Shown in pieces: positions 24,084 to 33,109 of a stretch of 64,000 nt of DNA (the first letter of the stretch is position 1; each line of letters opens with the position of its first letter). The DNA lies in the NCBI RefSeq assembly GCF_001512305.1, contig NZ_LNUT01000005.1, positions 1,275,774 to 1,339,773 on the forward strand. The letters are read 5' to 3'. A program made the position numbers and the translations under genes. The notes under the pieces were generated by a model. That model saw only the letters and a list, made by a program, of their open reading frames with translations, ran no database searches and was not told where the DNA came from. Origin of the DNA: Arthrobacter sp. EPSL27 (GTDB lineage: Bacteria; Actinomycetota; Actinomycetes; Actinomycetales; Micrococcaceae).

Positions 24084-26989
24084 CCTTCCGGCCCGCGCCG
24101 TTACGCGCCGCGGCGGCCCTCGCCGCCGTGTTCATCGCTGCGCGGGTCATGTACCGCATCCTCTTCAATGGGGCCGCCACCGGCGCCCCGGTTTTGCTCG
24201 ACCTGCCGGCGTTCCGGCTGCCCGCCCCATACGCCCATGTGGTCCTCCTCGGCCCGGTCACGGCGCCCGGACTGTGGGCTGCGGTGCTGTCCGCCCTGCC
24301 CATCGCCGGGATGTTCCTGGCGTTCGGGCTGCTCAACGCATGGGTGGACGTGTCCCGTGGCTTCGTTTATCTGGCCCGCCGCGGCCCCGCGCAGGGCATC
24401 GCCCGGATGCTCGTGGTGGCCTGGGCCGCGCTTCCCGCGCTGTCCGACGCCGTCACCTCCGTCCGGCTGGCGTTCCGGCTGCGGGGCGAACGCTTCGGAC
24501 CCCGCGTCCTGGTGCCCGTGCTGGAGCGCACCCTTGAGCACGCCGGCCGGGTGGCCGCGGCCCTGGAGCTGCGCGGCTTCGGCAGCCGGGCGGCGCACCA
24601 ACCCGGCCAGGGTATCGGCGCCCCGGTCCTCATCCGCGACGCCCAGTTCCGCATCGGCGGCACCCGGATCCGCGTCCCCGGGTTCACACCGCCCCGCGGG
24701 TCACTCACAGTCATCACCGGGCCCACCGGCTCCGGCAAGTCCACCATCCTGCGGGGCATCGCGGGCCTCCTCTCGCACGTGGACGGCGGCGATATCTCCG
24801 GCACGGTGCTCGTCGCCGGGACGGACCGCGTCGCCACGCCGCCGCGCGACACCGCCGGCCTCATCGGCGTCGTCCTGCAGAACCCCCGCGCCGCCTTCGC
24901 CACCACCCGGGTCCGGGACGAAATCGGGCTTGCCCTGGAGCTGCGCGGTACGGCGCCCGCTGCTGCCAGGGCCCGGGTGCTCGACGTCGCCGAGCGGGTC
25001 GGGGTGTCCGCCCTGCTGGACCGGAACATCAGCACCCTCTCCGCAGGTGAGGCGACGCTCGTGGCCATTGCCGCCGCGGTGGTGGAGCACCCGGCCCTGC
25101 TCCTGGTGGACGAGCCTCTGGCCGACCTGGACACCGCCGCCCGGACCCGCGTCATCGGCGTGCTCACCGCCCTCGCCCGCGACGCGGATGTCTGCGTCGT
25201 CGTGGCGGAGCACCGGGCGGACCCGCTGGTCCCCGTTGCCGGCGCCTGGTGGACGCTCGACGGCGGCGCCCTGGTCCCGGGGGCCGCACCGTCCGCGCCG
25301 GTCCCTGCTTTTGCGCACTCGACGCCGGCTCCAGATCCTGACCTCGCGCCTGTACTGGCGGCGACGAACCTCGCGGTGCACCGCAAGGGCCGGCCGCTAG
25401 TGCGTGACGCCTCACTGACCCTGCAGCGCGGTGAAGTCGTGGCCCTGGTGGGGCCGAACGGCGCCGGGAAGTCGTCCCTCCTGGTGGCGCTCGCGCTCGG
25501 TGAAGGAACACACGCAGAAGGAACCCGCGGTAAAGGAACGGAGAACGGCGGAACGGTCGACGGCGGCCGGGTGGCCCTCGTGCCGGACGCGTCGGACGAC
25601 CTCTTCACCCGGGACACCATTGCGGCGGAGCTCCGCGCGGCAGACCGGCGTCGGGTACGGGGCAAGGACGGCGGCCAGCCAGCGCCCGGGTCGGCAGCGG
25701 CGCGCCTGGCGCGGCTGCGCGGGGACGTCCGGATGCCCATGGGGCACGAGCATCCCCGGGACCTCTCGGCCGGGGAACGCCGGATCCTGGCCATCGCCCT
25801 GCAGACCGCGGATGACCCGCAGGTGCTCCTGATCGACGAGCCCACCCGCGGTCTCGATCCGGCGGCGCGCGCAGCGGTCGCGGCGGCGCTGCGGGCCGCT
25901 GCGGAGGACGGCGCGGCGGTGCTGATCGCCACCCACGACCTCGATTTTGCCCGCAGCCTGGGTGCCCGGATCCTCCCGATGCGCGACGGCGTCGCCCCCG
26001 CCTCCGGGCCGGACGCCGCCCCGGCGGAAGCCAGCGCTGCTGTCCCCGCCGCACCGCCGTTCACACCACTTTCGGTTCGGGCCTCTGCACTCGCCGAGCG
26101 CCACCCGTCGGTTCCGGCCGCCACAGGAATCCCCCGCCTCCGGATGCCGCGGGGCGCCGAGCTCGTGGTCCTCGCAGCCGCAAACGTCCTGGCCTTTGCC
26201 GCCTTCTGCTGGCCGCTGCTCGCCGCGGCGCTCCCCACGGATGCCGCGGCGGCGCTCCCCTACGCGGCGCTGGCCATGGCGCCCGTGGCCGCGGTTGCCG
26301 TCGTGCTGTCCATGGACGGCTCGGTCCGTTCGGCGCACACGGTGGCGCTGCTCGGCGTCCTGGCAGCCGTCGGGTCGGCGGTGCGGGTGGCGAGCACCGG
26401 CGTCGGGGGCGTGGAGGCGGTTTTTATCCTGCTGATCCTGGCCGGGCGCGCCTTCGGTGCGCGCTTCGGTCTGCTCCTGGGCGCCGCCACGATTGCCCTC
26501 TCCAGCGCCGTGTGGGGCGGGATCGGGCCGTGGACGCCGTTCCAGATTTTCGCCTGCGCGTGGGTGGGCGCCGGGGCCGGGCTGCTCCCCCGCCGGGTGC
26601 GAGGCAAGGCCGAGCTGTGGATGCTGTGCGGCTACGGCGCCGTGGCGTCCTACCTGTTCGGCCTGCTGACCAACCTGTGGTTCTGGCCCTTCGCGGTGGG
26701 GACGGGCACCGGCATCTCCTACGTGCCCGGCGCGCCGCTGGCCACCAATCTCAGCAGCTTCCTGCTCTACTCGCTTCTGACGTCGACGGCGGGCTGGGAC
26801 ACCCTGCGTGCCGTCACCACCATCATCGGCATCGCTGTGGTGGGACGGGCCATTCTCGCCGCCCTCCGGCGGGTCAAGCCGGTCTCCGCCGTCGGAAGCT
26901 CCGGCGGCTCCGGCGGGCAGGCCGCGGAGGCCCACCCCGTCCCCGACCCATCAGTTCAGGACCGGGACCGGCAGCTGCTCACACCTTGA
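24080..26989 (+). CDS. Single-chain ECF transporter: T, two ATPases and S component fused
   Basis: A 969-residue energy-coupling-factor transporter carrying all four modules. Residues 1-175 are a short T component with hydrophobic helices and the coupling end AAALELRGFGSR. ATPase 1 has Walker A GPTGSGKST (214-222), signature LSAGEA (near 317) and Walker B LLLVDEPLADLD (near 341). ATPase 2 has GPNGAGKSS (near 458), LSAGER (near 563) and VLLIDEPTRGLD (near 582). From about 687 an S component follows with GRAFGARFG and VWGGIGPWTPFQ. ECF parts are usually three or four genes, so full fusion is unusual. Convergence on metH and the coupled lipoprotein suggest cobalamin; other vitamins are possible. 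Confidence 0.85.
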   Translation: MTFRPAPLRAAAALAAVFIAARVMYRILFNGAATGAPVLLDLPAFRLPAPYAHVVLLGPVTAPGLWAAVLSALPIAGMFLAFGLLNAWVDVSRGFVYLARRGPAQGIARMLVVAWAALPALSDAVTSVRLAFRLRGERFGPRVLVPVLERTLEHAGRVAAALELRGFGSRAAHQPGQGIGAPVLIRDAQFRIGGTRIRVPGFTPPRGSLTVITGPTGSGKSTILRGIAGLLSHVDGGDISGTVLVAGTDRVATPPRDTAGLIGVVLQNPRAAFATTRVRDEIGLALELRGTAPAAARARVLDVAERVGVSALLDRNISTLSAGEATLVAIAAAVVEHPALLLVDEPLADLDTAARTRVIGVLTALARDADVCVVVAEHRADPLVPVAGAWWTLDGGALVPGAAPSAPVPAFAHSTPAPDPDLAPVLAATNLAVHRKGRPLVRDASLTLQRGEVVALVGPNGAGKSSLLVALALGEGTHAEGTRGKGTENGGTVDGGRVALVPDASDDLFTRDTIAAELRAADRRRVRGKDGGQPAPGSAAARLARLRGDVRMPMGHEHPRDLSAGERRILAIALQTADDPQVLLIDEPTRGLDPAARAAVAAALRAAAEDGAAVLIATHDLDFARSLGARILPMRDGVAPASGPDAAPAEASAAVPAAPPFTPLSVRASALAERHPSVPAATGIPRLRMPRGAELVVLAAANVLAFAAFCWPLLAAALPTDAAAALPYAALAMAPVAAVAVVLSMDGSVRSAHTVALLGVLAAVGSAVRVASTGVGGVEAVFILLILAGRAFGARFGLLLGAATIALSSAVWGGIGPWTPFQIFACAWVGAGAGLLPRRVRGKAELWMLCGYGAVASYLFGLLTNLWFWPFAVGTGTGISYVPGAPLATNLSSFLLYSLLTSTAGWDTLRAVTTIIGIAVVGRAILAALRRVKPVSAVGSSGGSGGQAAEAHPVPDPSVQDRDRQLLTP

Positions 26990-29900
26990 AGTACTTCGCT
27001 TCCGGGTGGTGGAACACGAACGCATCGGTGGACTGCTCGGGGTGCAGCATCAGCTCGTCGCTCAGGACCACGCCAATCCGCTCGGGCTTCAGCAGTTCCG
27101 TCACCTTGCGGCGGTCCTCCATGTCCGGGCACGCGGGGTAGCCCAGCGAGAACCGCGCACCGCGGTAGTCCAGCTTGAAGTACCCTGCCGTGTCCTTCGG
27201 CTCCTCGGCCCCGAAGCCCAGCTCCTTGCGGATCCGCGCATGCCAGAACTCGGCGAGGGCCTCGGTCAGCTGCATCACCAGGCCGTTGAGCTCGTAGTAG
27301 TCGCGGTACTGGTTGGCGGCGAACATCTTGGACGTGAACTCCTCGATCTTCGAGCCGGCGGTGACCAGCTGCACCGGTAGGACGTCCACCTGCCCCGACT
27401 CGCGGGACTTCACGAAGTCGGCCAGGCACAGGTGCCGGTCGCGGCGCTGCCGCGGGAAGTCGAACCGCAGCCGGTCGGTGCCGACCGGGCCGCCGGATCC
27501 GCCGTCGGGGGCCAGCAGGCCTGCGGTGCCCAGGACGCCGTCGTGGTCCTCCCCGTGGTGCAGCACCACCACCTGTTCCCCTTCGGAGACCACCGGGAAG
27601 TAGCCGTACGCCACGGAGGCGTCCAGCATGCCCTCGGCCAGGATGCGGTCCAGCCAGTACCGCAGCCGCGGCCGGCCCTCGCGTTCCACCAGTTCCTCGT
27701 AGGAGGCGCCGTCCTCGCCGCGCCCCGGCTTGAGCCCCCACTGGCCCATGAACGTGGCGCGCTCGTCGAGGAAGGCGGCGTAGTCGTGGAGCGAGACGCC
27801 GCGCACAATGCGCGTGCCCCAGAACGGCGGGGCGGGCACGGGATTGTCGGCGGCGACGTCGGACCGGCCGGGCATGGCCTCCGGCTCGGTGACCGTGAAC
27901 TTCGCGCCGCCCTTGTGGAGGCGCTTCTTCAGGGCCGGCAGGCCGACGTCGTCCGGGGACGCACCGCGGGCAACGCGGACCAGCGGTTCCATGAGGGCCA
28001 GGCCCTCGAAGGCGTCTTTGGCGTACCGGACCACGCCGTCAAACTGCTCTGCCAGGTCCTGCTCCACGTAGGCACGGGTCAGGGCCGCGCCGCCGAGGAT
28101 GACAGGCCATTTCTTCGCCAGGCCGCGGGACTGCAGCTCGGCCAGGTTTTCCTTCATCACCACCGTGGATTTCACCAGCAGCCCGGACATGCCGATCACG
28201 TCCGCGTTGTGTTCCTCCGCGGCGGCCATGATCTCGGCGATGCCCTGCTTGATGCCGATATTGACCACTTTGTAGCCGTTGTTGGTGAGGATGATGTCCA
28301 CCAGGTTCTTGCCGATGTCATGCACGTCCCCGCGCACCGTGGCGATCACCATGGTGCCCTTGCCGGAGGAGTCGGATTTCTCCATGTGCGGCTCCAGCAG
28401 GGCGACGGCGTTCTTCATCACCTCGGCGGACTGCAGCACGAACGGCAGCTGCATCTCGCCGGCGCCGAAGCGCTCGCCCACCACCTTCATGCCCTCGAGC
28501 AGGTGGTCGTTGATGATGCCGAGCGGGGTCATGCCCTCGCTGCGCGCCAGGTCCAGGTCCTCTTCCAGGCCCTTGCCCTCGCCGTCGATGATCCGCCGCT
28601 CCAGGCGGGCGCCCGTGGGCAGCGCCGCGAGTTCGGCGGCGCGCTGGTCCTTCAGCGCGGCGGTGTCGACGCCGGCGAACATGTCCAGCATGATGGCCAG
28701 CGGATCGTACGTGGTGTTGCCGTCGGCGTCGTAGTCGCGGCGGTCCCAGACGAGGTCCAGGGCGACCTTGCGCTGCTCCTCCGGCAGGGACGCGAGCGGC
28801 ACGATCTTCGCGGCGTCGATGATGCCGCTGGAGAGGCCCGCCTCCACGGCCTCGTGCAGGAACACCGAGTTCAGGACGATGCGCGCGGCCGGGTTCAGGC
28901 CGAAGGACACGTTGGAGACGCCGAGCGTGGTGTGGATGCCGGGATACTTCGCGGTGATCTGGCGGATGGCCTCGATGGTCTCGATGCCGTCGCGGCGGGT
29001 CTCCTCCTGGCCGGTGGCGATGGGGAAGGTGAGGGCGTCCACAATGATGTCCTCGACGCGCATGCCCCATTCGCCCACCAGGGCATCGATGAGGCGGGAG
29101 GCGATGTCCACCTTGCCCTCGGTGGTGCGGGCCTGGCCCTGCTCGTCGATGGTCAGCGCGATCACGGCGGTGCCGTGCTCCTTCACCAGCGGCATGATGC
29201 GCGCGAAGCGGCTGTCCGGGCCGTCGCCGTCCTCGTAGTTGACGGAGTTGACCACCGGGCGGCCGCCGATGAGCTCGAGCCCGGCCTGCAGCACGGGAGG
29301 CTCGGTGGAGTCGATCACCAGCGGGAGGGTGGAGGCCGACGCGAACCGCGAGACCACTTCCTTGATGTCCGCGACGCCGTCGCGCCCCACGTAGTCGATG
29401 CAGACGTCCAGCAGGTGCGCTCCGACGCGGATCTGCTCGCGGGCGATGTCCACGCAGTCGTCCCAGCGCTCCTCGAGCATGGCCTGGCGGAACGCCTTGG
29501 ACCCGTTCGCGTTGGTGCGCTCACCGATCGCCAGGTACGCGGACTCCTGGTCGAAATTCACGTGCTGGTAGAGGGAGGCGATACCGGCCTCGCGTTCGGT
29601 GGGGACGCGGGCCGGCGTTCCCACGTCGGTGACCACAGCTTTGGCACGGAAGGGCGCAAGGCGCTCGACGACGGCGGCCAGGTGCGCCGGCGTCGTACCG
29701 CAGCAGCCGCCCACCAGGCCGATGCCGAATTCGCGGACGAACTGTTCGTGCGCGGTGGCGAGTTCCGTGGGGGTCAGCGGGTAGTGCGCTCCGTTGGCGC
29801 CGAGGATGGGCAGGCCGGCGTTGGGCATGCAGGCGATGGCAACGGAGGACTGTTTCGAGAGGTGGCGGAGGTGCTCGCTCATCTCGTCCGGGCCGGTGGC

Positions 29901-30620
29901 GCAGTTCAGGCCGATGGCGTCGACGCCGAGTGGCTCCAGCGCGGTGAGTGCGGCGCCGATTTCGGAGCCCATGAGCATGGTGCCGGTGGTCTCGACGGTC
30001 ACCTCGACGAAGATGGGCAGGCGGACGCCGCGGGTCACGATGGCCTGCTTGCAGCCGTTGACCGCGGCTTTGGTCTGCAGGAGATCCTGGCTGGTCTCGA
30101 TGAGGAAGGCGTCCGCTCCCCCGTCGATGAGGCCCCCGGCCTGCAGGGCGAAGGTCTGCTTGAGGTAGTCGTAGCTGGTGTGGCCCAGGCTGGGGAGCTT
30201 GGTGCCCGGGCCCATGGAGCCGAGGACCCAGCGTAGGCGGCCGTCTGTTGTTTCGGCCGCCTCGGCGCGGTCGCGGGCGATCCGGGCACCCTTGCGGGCA
30301 AGCTCCTCGATCCGGTCATCGATGCCGTAGTCGGACAGGTTGGACCAGTTGGCGCCGAAGGTGTTGGTTTCCACGGCGTCGATGCCCACGGCAAAGTAGG
30401 CATCGTGGATGTCCCCGATGACGTCCGGGCGGGTGTCGTTGAGGATCTCGTTGCAGCCCTCCAGGTTCTGGAAGTCGGCCTCGAGCGACAGTTCCCGGTC
30501 CTGCAGCATGGTCCCCATGGCCCCGTCGGCAATGACCACCCGCTGGTTCACCGCATCCAGGAGGGCCTGGGCGCGGGCGGGGCGGGGAACGGAGTCAATA
30601 TCAAGCGCAAAACGAGGCAT
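26979..30620 (-). CDS. metH: Cobalamin-dependent methionine synthase
   Basis: A 1213-residue enzyme, close to E. coli MetH (1227). It transfers methyl from 5-methyltetrahydrofolate to homocysteine through cobalamin. Domains in order: homocysteine/zinc domain (to about 330; zinc cysteines in LNCATGP and GGCCGTTP near 305), folate domain (about 350-610), cobalamin cap and binding domain with DVHDIGKN near 767 whose His ligates cobalt, and the S-adenosylmethionine activation domain (about 900-1213). All look intact. Its 3' end overlaps the ECF transporter gene by 11 bp, convergently. No cobalamin or SAM riboswitch is recognisable upstream. Confidence 0.95.
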   Translation of the reverse strand: MPRFALDIDSVPRPARAQALLDAVNQRVVIADGAMGTMLQDRELSLEADFQNLEGCNEILNDTRPDVIGDIHDAYFAVGIDAVETNTFGANWSNLSDYGIDDRIEELARKGARIARDRAEAAETTDGRLRWVLGSMGPGTKLPSLGHTSYDYLKQTFALQAGGLIDGGADAFLIETSQDLLQTKAAVNGCKQAIVTRGVRLPIFVEVTVETTGTMLMGSEIGAALTALEPLGVDAIGLNCATGPDEMSEHLRHLSKQSSVAIACMPNAGLPILGANGAHYPLTPTELATAHEQFVREFGIGLVGGCCGTTPAHLAAVVERLAPFRAKAVVTDVGTPARVPTEREAGIASLYQHVNFDQESAYLAIGERTNANGSKAFRQAMLEERWDDCVDIAREQIRVGAHLLDVCIDYVGRDGVADIKEVVSRFASASTLPLVIDSTEPPVLQAGLELIGGRPVVNSVNYEDGDGPDSRFARIMPLVKEHGTAVIALTIDEQGQARTTEGKVDIASRLIDALVGEWGMRVEDIIVDALTFPIATGQEETRRDGIETIEAIRQITAKYPGIHTTLGVSNVSFGLNPAARIVLNSVFLHEAVEAGLSSGIIDAAKIVPLASLPEEQRKVALDLVWDRRDYDADGNTTYDPLAIMLDMFAGVDTAALKDQRAAELAALPTGARLERRIIDGEGKGLEEDLDLARSEGMTPLGIINDHLLEGMKVVGERFGAGEMQLPFVLQSAEVMKNAVALLEPHMEKSDSSGKGTMVIATVRGDVHDIGKNLVDIILTNNGYKVVNIGIKQGIAEIMAAAEEHNADVIGMSGLLVKSTVVMKENLAELQSRGLAKKWPVILGGAALTRAYVEQDLAEQFDGVVRYAKDAFEGLALMEPLVRVARGASPDDVGLPALKKRLHKGGAKFTVTEPEAMPGRSDVAADNPVPAPPFWGTRIVRGVSLHDYAAFLDERATFMGQWGLKPGRGEDGASYEELVEREGRPRLRYWLDRILAEGMLDASVAYGYFPVVSEGEQVVVLHHGEDHDGVLGTAGLLAPDGGSGGPVGTDRLRFDFPRQRRDRHLCLADFVKSRESGQVDVLPVQLVTAGSKIEEFTSKMFAANQYRDYYELNGLVMQLTEALAEFWHARIRKELGFGAEEPKDTAGYFKLDYRGARFSLGYPACPDMEDRRKVTELLKPERIGVVLSDELMLHPEQSTDAFVFHHPEAKYFKV

Positions 30621-30738
30621 TTGACCAGCCTACGGGCGGGGGCCTCTGCGGTGCGCTGTGTTTCGTCTGTACTACGGCGGGCGGATTCTGAAAGCGGCGT
30701 TCGAAGCTCCAGGGCTGCGGCTCGCTGACTAACTGGTT

Positions 30739-31041
30739 CTACGGGGTGGCTCTTCTGCCGATTCGGTAGCCGGCCCAGAACGCCAAAACGAGCAGCCCGG
30801 CGATGGCCACTGCCAGGCCGATCTGCGTCCCTTGACTTACAAAAGCGATGCCGGTGCCGGTAAAGACCTCATTGCTCAGTGGGGCGTAGGCAAACCAGCC
30901 CATCGTCTCAGTGTTCGCGTTGCTCCACGCGACGAAGCACCCCACAAACACCGCGACAAGTCCCACCACAGGCAGGATGGCAGCAGAGAGCCGTGCCCGC
31001 CTTGGTCTTTTGCGTTCCCCGGATGTGTCGTCGTCCCCCAT
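30739..31041 (-). CDS. Small two-helix membrane protein
   Basis: A 100-residue protein with an Arg/Lys-rich N-terminus (ERKRPRRARL), one hydrophobic helix at about 20-40 (ILPVVGLVAVFVGCFVAW) and a second at about 75-92 (IGLAVAIAGLLVLAFWAGY), then a short basic tail. Topology is probably cytoplasmic ends with a roughly 35-residue external loop. No family recognised. It lies upstream of metH on the same strand, 118 bp away, and may or may not share its transcript. Confidence 0.6.
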   Translation of the reverse strand: MGDDDTSGERKRPRRARLSAAILPVVGLVAVFVGCFVAWSNANTETMGWFAYAPLSNEVFTGTGIAFVSQGTQIGLAVAIAGLLVLAFWAGYRIGRRATP

Positions 31042-31136
31042 GCCGGGGAGTCTAGCGGGGTTTCCTGAACCCGGCTGCCGAGGCCCCGGAACAGGTTTTA
31101 CATTCCGGAAACGCAGAAGTCTTTCCGCAAGCGAAA

Positions 31137-31180
31137 TTGCAGAGTATGTTTAACGCAATCCTACTTGCAGAGTGATCTGC
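31137..31180. promoter_or_regulatory. Repeated elements upstream of the RpiR operon
   Basis: TTGCAGAGT occurs twice, at 31137-31145 and 31165-31173, 28 bp apart. The second copy starts a palindrome GCAGA-GTGA-TCTGC (31167-31180). These lie 20-63 bp before the GTG of the RpiR-type regulator. They are plausible binding sites for that regulator or for its promoter control. Prediction only. Confidence 0.4.
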
Positions 31181-31199
31181 GTTACAGAAATGGTTCCCC

Positions 31200-32099
31200 G
31201 TGAACAGCAATGCCGCCCCCGACGATGTCCGTACCGGAGACTTCAGCGAGCGACCGGTCGGATCCCACGCCTGGGTCGGAGACGCCCTGCCGGACCTTCC
31301 GCTGACCAAAGCCCAGAGCCGGGTGGTGGAGGTCATCACCCGCAACCCGCAGCTCTCTTCCTACGCGGACATCGCCGAGATCGCCCAGCGCGCCGACGTG
31401 AACAGTTCCTCCGTGGTCCGCACAGCGCAGCACCTCGGGTACAGAGGCTGGCCGGATCTGCAGCGCGAACTGCGTTCCCGGTACCTGGTGATGATCTCCA
31501 CCGAGGACACCCTCACGGTGCACGGTGAAACGCGCAGCCCGCTCCACGAGGCCATCACCCACGACATCGACAACCTCCGCCTGACACTGGATTCCAACAC
31601 CCCTGAGGAAGCCGAGGCGGCGATCTCCGCACTGGCAGCAGCCAAGTCCATCACTGTCGTCGGCATCGGCTCCTTCGCCGGTCCTGCCGGCGTCATGGCG
31701 CATCTGGGCTCCACCATGGGCTATCCCATCACCTTGGAGAACCGCGCCGGCCCCCATCTTGCGTCGAGCACCAACAGCCTGGGACCCGGAGACGTCATGG
31801 TGGTCATCAACATGTGGCGCTCGGTGAAGCAGATCATCGTCGCGGCCGAGGCCGCCAAGCAAGCGGGCGCCACCGTAATCGCCATCAGCGACCTGCGCCG
31901 CGGCCGCCTGGCCACCGCAGCAGACCACCTCCTGGTGGTGGCGTCCGAAGGCATCTCCTTCTTCCAGTCCGTCACCGCCGCGAACTCCCTCGTCTACGGT
32001 CTGCTGGCCGGCATGGAAGCCGCCCACCCGGAGCGAAGCCGGGCCACCATCCGCCGCACCCAGCAGCTCTGGAAAGACCTCGACATCTACCTCGACTAA
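31200..32099 (+). CDS. MurR/RpiR-family regulator with SIS domain
   Basis: A 299-residue regulator. An N-terminal HTH_6 domain (about 30-105; SSYADIAEIAQRADVNSSSV) is followed by a sugar-isomerase (SIS) domain (about 125-260; TVVGIGSFAGPAGVMAHLG and TVIAISDLRRGRLA) that in relatives binds phosphosugars or related acids. The GTG at 31200 has a poor ribosome site, so translation may be weak. It is first in a five-gene plus-strand set ending at 37258 and probably controls it through the repeats at 31137-31180. The effector is unknown. Confidence 0.88.
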   Translation: MNSNAAPDDVRTGDFSERPVGSHAWVGDALPDLPLTKAQSRVVEVITRNPQLSSYADIAEIAQRADVNSSSVVRTAQHLGYRGWPDLQRELRSRYLVMISTEDTLTVHGETRSPLHEAITHDIDNLRLTLDSNTPEEAEAAISALAAAKSITVVGIGSFAGPAGVMAHLGSTMGYPITLENRAGPHLASSTNSLGPGDVMVVINMWRSVKQIIVAAEAAKQAGATVIAISDLRRGRLATAADHLLVVASEGISFFQSVTAANSLVYGLLAGMEAAHPERSRATIRRTQQLWKDLDIYLD

Positions 32100-32160
32100 C
32101 TGCCGCAGAACTCCCACAACACCCACACAGCACCACCACCTAGGCCCCAGGAGTACGACT

Positions 32161-33072
32161 ATGAACGAGCCAAAAAACCGCCGCGTTGCCGTGATCGGCC
32201 TCGGCGCCATGGGCGGCGCAATGGCCGCCACCCTGCACAGGGCGGGCTGGAGCGTCACAGGATTCGACCCGTCCGAAGCCGCGAGAAAAGCTGCCGAGAA
32301 AACCGGCATCACCACCACCGGCAGCCTGGCCGCCGTCGCCGGCACCCCCTATGCGGTCCTGTCCCTGCCCGCTGCCAGCATCGTCGAAACCACAGTGCCG
32401 CAGCTGCTGGCGGACCCCGGAACCGTGGCCATCATTGACACCACCACCTCCGAACCGGCCACCAGCCAGCACATGGCCCGGCTCGCGGAAAGCAACGGCG
32501 CCGCCTTCGTCGACGCCCCCGTCTCCGGCGGCCGGGACGGCGCCGCCACGGGCACGCTCAGCGCCTTTGTCGGCGCCACGGATGCCGCCCTGAAAGCCGC
32601 CAAACCCGTGCTGCTCGCGCTTACCTCCGGGAACTACAGCCATATCGGCGGTCCGGGCAGCGGCAACGTGGTCAAGCTCCTCAACAACGTCCTGGCCGCG
32701 GCCAACCTCGCTTCCGTGGGCGAGGCCCTCGGCGTAGCGAAGGCGTACGGCATCGACCCCGCCACCGCAGCGGCGAGCATCAGCGGCGCCTCCGGCGGCA
32801 GCAAGGTCTCAGCCAACATGTACCCCAACTGGGTGCTGAGCGGCACCCACGATTCCGGCTTCTCCATGGGCCTGATGGCCCGCGATGCCGCCCTCGCCGT
32901 GGACGTCGCAGAACAGATCGGGGAAAAGCCTGAACTCCTGGCCGCCGTCGCCAGCCAGTGGCAGGATGCCTTGGCAGCGCTCGGGCCGACCGCCGATTTC
33001 ACCGAGATCGCCCGCACCGTGGCCCCCGCCATCACCCCCGCCGGCGCCCCCGCCTCCAATCCCGCAGCCTGA
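32161..33072 (+). CDS. NAD(P)-dependent beta-hydroxyacid dehydrogenase family protein
   Basis: A 303-residue member of the 3-hydroxyisobutyrate/tartronate semialdehyde reductase family. The Rossmann motif GLGAMGG is at residues 13-19, the substrate loop DAPVSGGRDGAATGTL near 118-133, and the catalytic lysine is K172 in GNVVKLLNN. Family members interconvert a beta-hydroxyacid and its semialdehyde. Paired with the aldehyde dehydrogenase 37 bp downstream, it probably feeds or drains a semialdehyde intermediate in the pathway encoded at 31200-37258. Confidence 0.87.
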   Translation: MNEPKNRRVAVIGLGAMGGAMAATLHRAGWSVTGFDPSEAARKAAEKTGITTTGSLAAVAGTPYAVLSLPAASIVETTVPQLLADPGTVAIIDTTTSEPATSQHMARLAESNGAAFVDAPVSGGRDGAATGTLSAFVGATDAALKAAKPVLLALTSGNYSHIGGPGSGNVVKLLNNVLAAANLASVGEALGVAKAYGIDPATAAASISGASGGSKVSANMYPNWVLSGTHDSGFSMGLMARDAALAVDVAEQIGEKPELLAAVASQWQDALAALGPTADFTEIARTVAPAITPAGAPASNPAA

Positions 33073-33109
33073 ACGTCCGGCCGCCTGACGCCCCAAAGGA
33101 ACCAATATC

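Noticed and set aside
27432..30236. 934-codon open frame on the plus strand
   Set aside because: Antisense shadow of metH with no recognisable domains.
30621..30738. Cobalamin or SAM riboswitch upstream of metH
   Set aside because: No B12-box, and no SAM-riboswitch core recognisable in 118 bp.
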